A stretch of 64,000 nt of DNA, from NCBI GenBank assembly GCA_035275405.1, contig DATEMU010000002.1, positions 62,001 through 126,000 on the forward strand, written 5' to 3'. The notes under the pieces are model-generated. The model made no database searches. It worked only from the letters and a program-made list of their open reading frames with translations, and had not been told where the DNA came from. A program made the translations under genes and the position numbers. Positions within the stretch are counted from its first letter, which is position 1. The number at the start of each line of letters is the position of its first letter. The stretch is from Phycisphaerae bacterium (lineage in GTDB: Bacteria > Planctomycetota > Phycisphaerae > UBA1845 > UTPLA1). Below, piece by piece: positions 34,272-41,900 of the stretch.

Positions 34272-34916
34272 ATGAACAATGCTCCGAATACCTCCGCGTC
34301 CGATCCTCTCCCGCCCCCGCGGGAAATCAAAAAATACCCCAACCGCCGCTTTTACGACGTCACCGACAGCCGCCACGTGACGCTCAACGACTTGTACAAA
34401 ATCGTCCGGGGGGGCGGTCAGATCGTGGTGACCGACTCGAAGACCGGCGCGGATATTACCAACGTCATCCTCACTCAGATCATGCTGGAGCACGACCCGC
34501 CCAAGCTCGACCTCTTTCCGCCCGCGCTTCTGCACCAGGCCATCCAAAGCAACCAGCAGATGATCCGCCGGTTCATCGACGAGTACTTCGCGCAGGCCAT
34601 GGACGCTTTTGTCGCCTCGCGGCGCAGCTTCGACGATTTCCTGGCCAAGTCCGGTTTCAGCGCGCTGTCGCCCACGGCCCCGCTCGATTGGGTGCGGATG
34701 CTGCTGCCCGGCGCAGCGTGGGGGGGAAGCCGACCCGCGGGCCATGCCGAGGCTCCGCCTGCGGCGGACCGCGACTCCCCAGCCGCCCTTTCCGAGCTGA
34801 CTCGCCAGCTCGCATCGCTCAGCGCCGAAGTGGAGACCTTGCGACAAAAGGCTGGGAGAAGCGCCGCGGCGAAATCGAAGCGAAAACGCCCACGGAAGAA
34901 ACCCGGACATCGGTAG
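34272..34916 (+). CDS. phaR: PHA synthesis repressor (PhaR-type)
   Basis: About 214 residues. The N-terminal segment REIKKYPNRRFYDVTDSRHVTLNDLYKIVRGG is the hallmark PHA accumulation regulator DNA-binding domain; TGADITNVILTQIMLEHD continues the next conserved helix. The C-terminus is Ala/Lys-rich and basic. PhaR binds both DNA and PHA granules: when polymer forms, it leaves the DNA and phasin is made. It is divergent from phaP across an AT-rich region with two similar palindromic sites. The ATG at 34272 is used; an in-frame GTG lies at 34257. Confidence 0.92.
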   Translation: MNNAPNTSASDPLPPPREIKKYPNRRFYDVTDSRHVTLNDLYKIVRGGGQIVVTDSKTGADITNVILTQIMLEHDPPKLDLFPPALLHQAIQSNQQMIRRFIDEYFAQAMDAFVASRRSFDDFLAKSGFSALSPTAPLDWVRMLLPGAAWGGSRPAGHAEAPPAADRDSPAALSELTRQLASLSAEVETLRQKAGRSAAAKSKRKRPRKKPGHR

Positions 34917-34946
34917 TACCCAGGGGCCGTTATTTAGGAGTCACGC

Positions 34947-35486
34947 ATGCCGAACACGCTTTTTCACTATACCGCCGCCTTTATGTTTCTCGCCGTCGCG
35001 GGCTGTGCGCAACCCGACGGTGGACCGGTCACGATCCCCACTACCTCGGTCAAGAACCTGAAGCAGGATGGCGCGGTCTTTGTCGCCGGCGCGCCCACTC
35101 CCGAGGGGCTCGACGAGATGAAGGACCGCGGGGTGACGACGATCATCGACCTTCGGCGGCCGGAGGAAGCGGCCTATGACGAGGAAGCGGCCGCGCGGGC
35201 ACGGGGTCTGAACTACATCCGGCTCCCCATGCCCTCCGATCAACTCACGCCGCAGCAGGCGGACGCGTTCATCGATGCGCTGCGCCCGCATGAGCACGAA
35301 AAAGTCCTGATCCATTGCGCCGGCGGAAGCCGCGCGGCGGCAATGTACGGCCTTTATCTCGGAACGGAAAAGAGCTGTCCGACGGCCGAAGCGCTCCGCC
35401 GCGCCAGGCAGGCGGGACTGAAGAACGAAAAGCTCACGGAGGATTTGACGCGCGAAGTCGATCGGCGCCGGACGGCCGGCGAGTGA
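34947..35486 (+). CDS. Tyrosine-phosphatase-like lipoprotein
   Basis: 179 residues. The signal peptide ends in AVAGC (about residue 20). The mature part has the cysteine-phosphatase fold: TTIIDLRRPEE, and the P-loop HCAGGSRAA (Cys124, Arg130; HCx5R). This resembles the DUF442/dual-specificity-like group also found fused to hydrolases. Since it should sit outside the cytoplasm, a phosphoprotein substrate is doubtful, and a different acid or thiol chemistry is possible. TTAGGAG precedes the ATG. It follows phaR by 30 bases and may be co-transcribed. Confidence 0.75.
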   Translation: MPNTLFHYTAAFMFLAVAGCAQPDGGPVTIPTTSVKNLKQDGAVFVAGAPTPEGLDEMKDRGVTTIIDLRRPEEAAYDEEAAARARGLNYIRLPMPSDQLTPQQADAFIDALRPHEHEKVLIHCAGGSRAAAMYGLYLGTEKSCPTAEALRRARQAGLKNEKLTEDLTREVDRRRTAGE

Positions 35487-35506
35487 TGCATTCAGCGTCG
35501 AGCCAT

Positions 35507-36763
35507 TTACTGACTCGCCCCGGCGCCTTCTTTATTCGCACCGGCCGCCGCTTGAGTGGGCAGGGATTTCTCAATGATGCCCTTCATGTAATCATGAAGC
35601 TGCGGCTGGAATCCCGCCGTCGCGTAGAGCACCTTGCCATCGGGTCCGATGACATAAAAGCAGGGAATTCCGGAGACCTTGTACGCGGCAGCCACTGAAT
35701 CGCCCTTGAGGAGCTGCGTATAGGTCAATGCCTTTTGCCGCACGAACTCCATCGCCGCTTTCTCGCCGGCCGGCGACCGCTCGCGACAGTTGATGCCCAG
35801 GATGGCCACGGGCTTATCCTTGAATGCCTCGTGTACTTTCTGCAGTCCGGGCATCGCCATCTTGCACGGGCCGCACCAACTCGACCAAAAATCCATCACT
35901 ACGACCTTGCCGCGCAGGCTCTTCAAGCTGACCGTCTTGCCGTCGGGCGTCTTGAGTTCCCAGTCCGGCGCCAGACTGCCCGACGGGAGAAATCCCTTGG
36001 CGTTTTCGGCAACCTGATTGAAGGCGCCCTGGAAGACCTGGGCTCGATATCCTTCGGGACAGGGGAGCCGGAAGGCGTTGGCATCAGTCTTCGGCGCGGT
36101 GTCGATGTTCCGGGCGTTGAAGATGACGCGGCCGGACACGGGGCCGGGGGCCCCGGGCATCATGATTTTCATGGCGTTTTCGATGCGCCGCACGAGGCCG
36201 TCCTTCTTCCCCAGAAAGTAGGACACCGAGTTGTTTCCGCTGGAATCCGGGATGAACTTCACGACATCGCACTCCACGCCTTCAATCGTCTGAACGCCTT
36301 CGAGCGTCGTGGCCCCGCGGGTCAACTCATTCTGAAATATGTCGCCGAAGTATTTGGCCGGAAAGAGCACATTGACTTCCGAGACCTGGGCATTGGCGAG
36401 CTTGCCGCTCAGGCAGGTTCGGGTCTGCTCCTCGATCTTGAACGCGTCGTCGCCGTCGGTGGCAAAGCGAAAGCCCGCGGTCTGGGACTGGCCCGGCATT
36501 TGCGTCGCGCCCTGGACAAACAGGCGGTGCGCCTTGCCGGGTTCGCCGCGAACCGCCAGCACTCGACCGCTGACCTGGGGGAACTTCCCTACGAAATCGC
36601 CGTCGACTGTGTATTGGGCCTCAAATGAAATCGCGTCCAGCTTCTGGGCGGCGGCGTTCGCCTTGGTCAGAATTTCCTTGGCCTCTGGCGTCGCTTCGGC
36701 CCATGCGAGGACGGGAAAAAGGAGGATTAGCGCGACCGGACAACTAAACGTGAAACGGGTCAT
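35507..36763 (-). CDS. Periplasmic TlpA/ResA-type thioredoxin with LolA-like N-domain
   Basis: 418 residues. A signal peptide (about 1-22, ending AWAEA) is followed by a domain of about 240 residues (ISFEAQYTVDGDFVGKFPQVSG, AFRLPCPEGY) resembling the LolA/LppX-like, DUF2092-type outer-membrane lipoprotein carrier fold. The C-terminal ~140 residues are a thioredoxin fold with PDWELKTPDGKTVSLKSLRGK and active site WCGPCK, with cis-Pro in SGIPCFYV. It probably reduces periplasmic disulfides. Such fusions are frequent in planctomycetes. It converges with the phosphatase-like gene. Confidence 0.85.
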   Translation of the reverse strand: MTRFTFSCPVALILLFPVLAWAEATPEAKEILTKANAAAQKLDAISFEAQYTVDGDFVGKFPQVSGRVLAVRGEPGKAHRLFVQGATQMPGQSQTAGFRFATDGDDAFKIEEQTRTCLSGKLANAQVSEVNVLFPAKYFGDIFQNELTRGATTLEGVQTIEGVECDVVKFIPDSSGNNSVSYFLGKKDGLVRRIENAMKIMMPGAPGPVSGRVIFNARNIDTAPKTDANAFRLPCPEGYRAQVFQGAFNQVAENAKGFLPSGSLAPDWELKTPDGKTVSLKSLRGKVVVMDFWSSWCGPCKMAMPGLQKVHEAFKDKPVAILGINCRERSPAGEKAAMEFVRQKALTYTQLLKGDSVAAAYKVSGIPCFYVIGPDGKVLYATAGFQPQLHDYMKGIIEKSLPTQAAAGANKEGAGASQ

Positions 36764-36839
36764 AGATTACTCCGACTATTCACTATTCAAGACGGCCCCC
36801 AACTTTGCCTCTGTCGGCTGGAAACGTCGCCAGGGGCGG

Positions 36840-37946
36840 TTACTTGCTGCGGGAGAACCTCATATCATAGCAAAGATCGTGCCCGATGTGCGAAATCCTA
36901 GCGATTTCAACGGCCGGAAGGTCCCGCATCAGCCGCGGTCCCCGGTGTCGCAACGGGCCCGGGGCGGTTTCCCCGCCGATCAACTTAGGACCGACAAAAA
37001 CGACGGCCTCGTCGGCCAGACGGGCCTCCACGAACCCCCCGAGGGCCTTACCGCCCCCCTCCACAAGGACGTTGGTCATCCCCATTTCCCGCAGTACGCA
37101 CAGCAGCCTGGCGAGATCGATCCCCGTCGCATCGACCGGCATGGGGAGCACCTGGCATCCCGCCGACTCCAATCGCCGACGCCGGCCGGCCGACGCCGGT
37201 GACTTCGCTCCAACCACCAGCGTCGGTACGCGCCGCGCCGATCGTACAAGGCGCGATGACAGAGGTGTCCGAAATCGTGAATCGAGAACGACGCGCGTGG
37301 CGACGCGCTTCGGCCGAACCCATCGCGCGGTCAATTCGGGATCGTCCGCCAAAACCGTATCCACGCCCACCACGATCGCGTCCACGCGCGCCCGGAGGGC
37401 GTGCGCCATCCGGCGACTCTCGATCGACGTAATCCACCGGGAATCGCCGCTTCGCGTGGCGATTTTCCCATCGATGGATTGGGCCCACTTGAGGATGACG
37501 TACGGTCGGCCCAGCGTTTGACACACGATGAACGGGGCCGCCAACTGCTCGGCCTCCGGCTTCATGAGCCCGACTTCTACCTTAATGCCCGCGCGGCGAA
37601 GCCGCGCCAAGCCCTTGCCCGCCACAAGCGGGTTGGGATCACGCACCGCGGCCACGACCCGTCGAACGCCCGCGCGAATAATCGCATCGACGCACGGCGG
37701 CGTCTTTCCGAAATGGCAACACGGTTCCAGCGTGACATAGAGCGTGGCCCCACGCGACCGGCGACCTGCCGCAGCCAGCGCCATCCGTTCAGCGTGTGGC
37801 CCGCCGAATCGCCGATGGTATCCCTCGCCCACGACGCGACCGTTCTTGACGATCACACACCCAACCATCGGATTGGGCTCGACGTGGCCCTGCCCTCGCC
37901 AGGCTAGTGCAATCGCCCGGCCCATGTAACGTGACTCGTTGGTCAT
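36840..37946 (-). CDS. ribD: Bifunctional riboflavin biosynthesis deaminase/reductase
   Basis: 368 residues. The N-terminal deaminase has the zinc motifs PHAERMAL and PCCHFGKTPPC, and the C-terminal reductase has KWAQSIDGKIAT, SGDSRWITS, ADDPELTAR and NVLVEGGGKALG. The enzyme converts 2,5-diamino-6-ribosylamino-4(3H)-pyrimidinone 5'-phosphate to the 5-amino-6-ribitylamino uracil phosphate. No other riboflavin gene or FMN riboswitch is apparent nearby. The start at 37946 (MTNESRYMGRAIALA) is usual; the second Met is eight codons later. Confidence 0.95.
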   Translation of the reverse strand: MTNESRYMGRAIALAWRGQGHVEPNPMVGCVIVKNGRVVGEGYHRRFGGPHAERMALAAAGRRSRGATLYVTLEPCCHFGKTPPCVDAIIRAGVRRVVAAVRDPNPLVAGKGLARLRRAGIKVEVGLMKPEAEQLAAPFIVCQTLGRPYVILKWAQSIDGKIATRSGDSRWITSIESRRMAHALRARVDAIVVGVDTVLADDPELTARWVRPKRVATRVVLDSRFRTPLSSRLVRSARRVPTLVVGAKSPASAGRRRRLESAGCQVLPMPVDATGIDLARLLCVLREMGMTNVLVEGGGKALGGFVEARLADEAVVFVGPKLIGGETAPGPLRHRGPRLMRDLPAVEIARISHIGHDLCYDMRFSRSK

Positions 37947-38276
37947 GAAGATCTTTGACGGGTACGAACCCGTTTGAAGCGCTCAATGATAAGGGCCAAC
38001 GGTGGACTTACCTGCGCCATGCCCTGCCGGTGAACAACATACTCGACACCAACGAAATGCCGTTAATTTAAGATAATTTATGTCGGCCAAATAAGGTGAA
38101 ACCCTATGAGTTTTTTTGCCAAATGGGTGCCGTAGCGCATTCCGTTCGAACCCCCCTTTTTGCTACAATGCTCGCGGGTCGGGTGGCCCTCAAACTCGAA
38201 CGAGACCTCAAACGAAGGCGCCTCTTCACTTCTCCGGCTGCCTTCGAAGGCCAGCGGACCCGAAAGGAGTGGCGTG
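37947..38276. promoter_or_regulatory. Divergent intergenic region between ribD and the surface-protein genes
   Basis: 330 bases with an AT-rich part (about 38060-38110, gttaatttaagataattta) that should hold promoters. TACAAT at 38163-38168 is a possible -10 for the surface-protein gene at 38277, without a clear -35. No gene recognised. Confidence 0.4.
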
Positions 38277-39089
38277 ATGCGGAGCGTATTGTTTCTTTCT
38301 GCGCTTGTACTTTCCGCCGGTCTGACGACGGTCGCGCGGGCCCAGCCACTGACGATTGTCAGCAATGAACCGGGTACATTCATCGACATTTCCGGCACCG
38401 GCAACGTTCTTGTGCTGAACGATGACCAAGAGGCCGTCATCAACCCGGGAATTGGCAACGCCGTCTTTCCCGTCGGCTCGGTGGTGGTCGCCAATAATGG
38501 CGGCCTCGCGTTTCCAAGCGTCGGCGGTCAAAACGACCTGACACCCACCAATCACCCGATCCCCAGTGTCAACGCATTCAACGGTCGGCAATCCCTCCTG
38601 GCCTATTGGGATGACCTCGAGGGAGATGACTTTGCGGCGCTGCCACGAGGCGGAAAAAACGGAAGCGTCTATTGGGAAATAATTAACACCGTGATACTTG
38701 TCGTGCAATGGGAAGTCCGGGTGATACTCGGGTCGGGCGCCAACAGGGTCAACGAAACGGTGACGTTCCAGATCCAAATCTTCGGTGGTGCCACAGCGGC
38801 TCCCGGGGCCATCTACGCCCAACTCGTATACGCCGACGTCGAGCAACCGACTCCCAATGGCGGCGCCAGTGCCACGATTGGCTACCAGAACGGCGGCGCC
38901 GGTTTCAACAACGTCCAGTGGAGCTTCAATACCGCAGGGGCCGTCAACAACGGGAAGGTCCTGACGCTCCGACAAGCCAATTCGATCCCGGCCGTCTCGG
39001 ATGCCGGCAATGTCGCCCTCATCCTTCTGTTTCTGGCCGCGGGCATCTTCGTTTTCCGGCGCGGGCGTCGATTGTCGTTCGCCGGATAA
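38277..39089 (+). CDS. Secreted protein with CTERM-type sorting tail, paralog 1
   Basis: About 270 residues. Signal peptide (about 1-22, ARAQ), then a domain of about 200 residues also present in the next two genes: TFIDISGTG, LNDDQEAVINPGIGNAVFPVG, ANNGGLAFPSVGGQ, FNGRQSLLAYWDDLEGDD, RGGKNGSVYW, TVTFQIQIFGG, GGASATIGYQ, WSFNTAGAV. The C-terminus IPAVSDAGNVALILLFLAAGIFVFRRGRR has the motif, membrane helix and Arg cluster of an IPTL/PEP-CTERM-like sorting signal. AAAGGAG lies seven bases before the ATG at 38277. The domain resembles beta-rich surface modules; ligand unknown. Confidence 0.8.
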   Translation: MRSVLFLSALVLSAGLTTVARAQPLTIVSNEPGTFIDISGTGNVLVLNDDQEAVINPGIGNAVFPVGSVVVANNGGLAFPSVGGQNDLTPTNHPIPSVNAFNGRQSLLAYWDDLEGDDFAALPRGGKNGSVYWEIINTVILVVQWEVRVILGSGANRVNETVTFQIQIFGGATAAPGAIYAQLVYADVEQPTPNGGASATIGYQNGGAGFNNVQWSFNTAGAVNNGKVLTLRQANSIPAVSDAGNVALILLFLAAGIFVFRRGRRLSFAG

Positions 39090-39121
39090 TCCATAAGTCC
39101 ACGCGATCACCTGGAGAGAGC

Positions 39122-40477
39122 ATGCGCGCCTCGATTGACACGTTGATCGGCCGAATCTTGGTCGTCGCCCTACTCGGCGCCGGTGCGCCGGCAGCCTCCG
39201 CCACCAACCTGCTCGTGAACGGTAATTTCTCCGCGGGAAATAGCGGATTTGGCACGGGCTATGTCTATTCACCCGGCGCCGGCAATGGAACGGTGGCCGG
39301 GAGCTACACCGTGGATGTGAACACCAATCCCTGGCACCCGGCGTTCACGCCTTTCGGCGATCACACCAGCGGCGCCGGGCAAATGATGGTCGTCAACGGG
39401 GCGACCGTCTCGCAAATCGTATGGAGTCAAACGGTCGCGGTATCGTCCGGAACGGACTACTCCATCTGCTTTTGGGCGGCGACGGCGTTCCCGTCGTCTC
39501 CCGGCTACCTTCGCCTGCGGATTAATGGCGGCCAAGTCGGTTCGACGCTGGTCCTGCCGTCCCAGGCAGGCGCGTGGGTTCAGTTCTCGGCCGTCTGGAA
39601 TTCCGGATTGAACACGATGGCGACGATCGTGATTGACGACCTCAATACGGTCGACAGTGGAAACGACTTCGTCCTGGATGACCTCAATTTCTCCGCCGGC
39701 GCGGCCTCCTGCCCGAGCTTTCTGACCATCGTCGACAGCATTCCCGGCGCCTTTATCGACATCTCGGCATCGGGGACAGTCCTTAACCTCAATGACGACG
39801 ACGAGGCGATCATCAACACCACGGTGGGCAATGCGGTTTTTCCGGCAGGCACGGTCGCCGTAGCGAACAACGGCGGATTGGCCTTCCCCAGCGTCGGCGG
39901 CCAGGACGACCTCGACCCCAACAACGCACCGATCCCCAGCAACAGCGCCTTCAACGGCCGTCAGTCGGCCCTGGCCTATTGGGACGATCTCAAGGGCGAT
40001 GACCTTGCCGCGGCCGGCGCCGACGCCCCTCGCGGGGGAAAGAACGGCAGCGTTCGATGGCAGGAGATTTCCAACGTCCTGATCGTTCAATGGACCGATC
40101 GGCCCGTGGGCGGCGCGCTGCGCGTCAATGACACGGTGCGGTTTCAGGTGCAAATTTTCGGCGGCGTGAGCGTGGGGCCGGGCGCGCAATATGCGCAGTT
40201 CATCTACGACGACATCGACCAGGCCGTCCCCAACGGCGGCGCGAGCGCGACCATCGGCCACCAGGGCGGCGCGAGCGGTTTCTCGGATTATCAGTGGAGT
40301 TTCAACACGGCCGGCGCGGTCTCGAACGGCACGGCACTGACGGTCATCACGCCGATGGCAACGACAAACACCAACGCGGTTCCGGCCGTGTCCGATGTCG
40401 GCCAGGTCGTACTGGTTCTTTTGTTTCTGACGGCGGGAGTGTTCGTTTTCCGGCGAGGCCGAAAGGCGACGGCGTAA
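39122..40477 (+). CDS. Secreted two-domain protein with CTERM-type sorting tail, paralog 2
   Basis: About 451 residues. After the signal peptide (to about residue 29), residues about 30-195 form a beta-sandwich (NLLVNGNFSAG...GAGQMMVVNG...SICFWAA...FVLDDLNFS) like carbohydrate-binding or DUF642-type modules. Then comes the ~200-residue domain shared with both neighbours (FIDISASGTVLNLNDDDEAI and so on) and a sorting tail VPAVSDVGQVVLVLLFLTAGVFVFRRGRK. GGAGAG precedes the ATG. It is 32 bases after paralog 1, so probably the same operon. Confidence 0.8.
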   Translation: MRASIDTLIGRILVVALLGAGAPAASATNLLVNGNFSAGNSGFGTGYVYSPGAGNGTVAGSYTVDVNTNPWHPAFTPFGDHTSGAGQMMVVNGATVSQIVWSQTVAVSSGTDYSICFWAATAFPSSPGYLRLRINGGQVGSTLVLPSQAGAWVQFSAVWNSGLNTMATIVIDDLNTVDSGNDFVLDDLNFSAGAASCPSFLTIVDSIPGAFIDISASGTVLNLNDDDEAIINTTVGNAVFPAGTVAVANNGGLAFPSVGGQDDLDPNNAPIPSNSAFNGRQSALAYWDDLKGDDLAAAGADAPRGGKNGSVRWQEISNVLIVQWTDRPVGGALRVNDTVRFQVQIFGGVSVGPGAQYAQFIYDDIDQAVPNGGASATIGHQGGASGFSDYQWSFNTAGAVSNGTALTVITPMATTNTNAVPAVSDVGQVVLVLLFLTAGVFVFRRGRKATA

Positions 40478-40528
40478 GTGGGTTCGCCGTTTAGAAGCGC
40501 GTTTCTCCAATTCAACCCGGGAGAGAGA

Positions 40529-41854
40529 ATGCGGATCATCTTGTCCCGACGCAGAGTTCTTGCGGGGGCAGCGCTGACGTTCGTCGTCTCGTTGAACACC
40601 GCCCGCGCCGACGACTGGCAGATGCACTTCTGCGTGGACAATTTTTTCGATGTCTATTATGGAACGGCGACGGCGACGGCGGGGTATCTCGGAGGCGGCA
40701 ACAACAATTTGACGACCTTCTTTTTCTCGACGACCGGCCGCGCCCCGACCGATTTCCTGTATGTCGCGGCGGTCTCCGACCAGCTTGGCGATCAAGGGTT
40801 CCTGGGCGTCTTCTCCAACACGACGCTCGGCCGCACGATCCAGACCGGCGGCGTCGTCTGGAGTGTGTTTCCGGCCGGCGGGTACCCCGCGACCAATCCC
40901 TTCTTCCCCAACCCCTGGCCGATCGGGACGCTGCCGACGCAAGCGCAGGTGAACGCTGCGATCGCCTACGCCACGCTGAATGACCTATGGGTCGATCCGG
41001 CCGATCCCGACAGTAAAGTGAACGACGGTACCGTCTTTGGCGGAATGCGCGCGAACATCCCCGTCTCGGCGAATTGGATCTGGCATAACTCGGGCCTCGG
41101 TCCAGACCCCAACAACCCTCTGCACGGGGGCTTTAACCATGATGAGTTCCTCGTTTTCCGAATCCCCGGCCGGGTCCCTGCGGAGACCCAACGTCTGACC
41201 GGCTCGGTGCCAGGTACGTTTCTCGATATTTCCACGTCGGGCACGTTGCTCTCACTCAATGACGATGACGAAGTCGTGATTAACACGACGGTCGGTAATG
41301 CCGCTTTCCCGGCCGGAACCGTCGTGGTGGCGAACAACGGCGGCCTGGGCTTTCCGGCGGTACCAGGGGAAAACGATCTGGATTCCGCGAACGCTCCACT
41401 ACCCGCCACGGGAGCATTCAACGGCCGGCAGTCAGCCATCGCGTTTTGGGACGACTTGAAAGGCGACGACTTCGCGCTGCGCGGCGGCAAGAATGGCGGT
41501 GTGTATTGTAAAGAAGTGGGAACCGTGCTCGTCGTTCAATGGCACGATCGACCCGTCGTGAGTAGTTTGCGGGGGAGTGGCACGGTCCGATTTCAGATTC
41601 AGATCTACGGTGGTGTGCCCGTGGGCCCGGGTTCCCGATACGCGGAGTTTGTCTATGGCGACGTGAATCAACCGGCAGTGGACGGTGGAGCCGAGGCCAC
41701 CATTGGTTATCAGGCCGGCATCAGCGGCTTCGCCGACTTCCAGGTGAGCCACAACACGCCCGCAGCCGTCTCCAATGGAAGCACCCAGACGGCAAGGGTC
41801 CCCATGGGGGGGGCAGACTGGCTTGGTCGGTTCAAGCTCATGCTTCCATTTTGA
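40529..41854 (+). CDS. Secreted two-domain protein lacking the sorting tail, paralog 3
   Basis: About 441 residues. The signal peptide (RRRVLAGAALTFVVSLNTARA, Tat-like double Arg at positions 7-9) leads to an N-terminal domain of about 190 residues (WQMHFCVDNFFDVYYG, WIWHNSGLG) unlike that of paralog 2, then the shared domain (FLDISTSGTLLSLNDDDEVV, GGLGFPAVPGENDL, FNGRQSAIAFWDDLKGDD). The CTERM tail is absent: after TQTARVPMGG the protein ends in DWLGRFKLMLPF. It should be released or held differently. GGGAGAGAG precedes the ATG at 40529; the gap to paralog 2 is 51 bases. Confidence 0.78.
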   Translation: MRIILSRRRVLAGAALTFVVSLNTARADDWQMHFCVDNFFDVYYGTATATAGYLGGGNNNLTTFFFSTTGRAPTDFLYVAAVSDQLGDQGFLGVFSNTTLGRTIQTGGVVWSVFPAGGYPATNPFFPNPWPIGTLPTQAQVNAAIAYATLNDLWVDPADPDSKVNDGTVFGGMRANIPVSANWIWHNSGLGPDPNNPLHGGFNHDEFLVFRIPGRVPAETQRLTGSVPGTFLDISTSGTLLSLNDDDEVVINTTVGNAAFPAGTVVVANNGGLGFPAVPGENDLDSANAPLPATGAFNGRQSAIAFWDDLKGDDFALRGGKNGGVYCKEVGTVLVVQWHDRPVVSSLRGSGTVRFQIQIYGGVPVGPGSRYAEFVYGDVNQPAVDGGAEATIGYQAGISGFADFQVSHNTPAAVSNGSTQTARVPMGGADWLGRFKLMLPF

Positions 41855-41900
41855 GCGTCCAGAACGCACCGCGCGAATGGCGGCTTCGACCATTGTCGTG

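Noticed and set aside
41814..41880. 8-G tract near the end of surface-protein paralog 3 as the cause of a lost sorting tail
   Set aside because: I read the other two frames beyond the tract; neither gives a hydrophobic helix with an Arg cluster, so a simple frameshift does not restore a tail.
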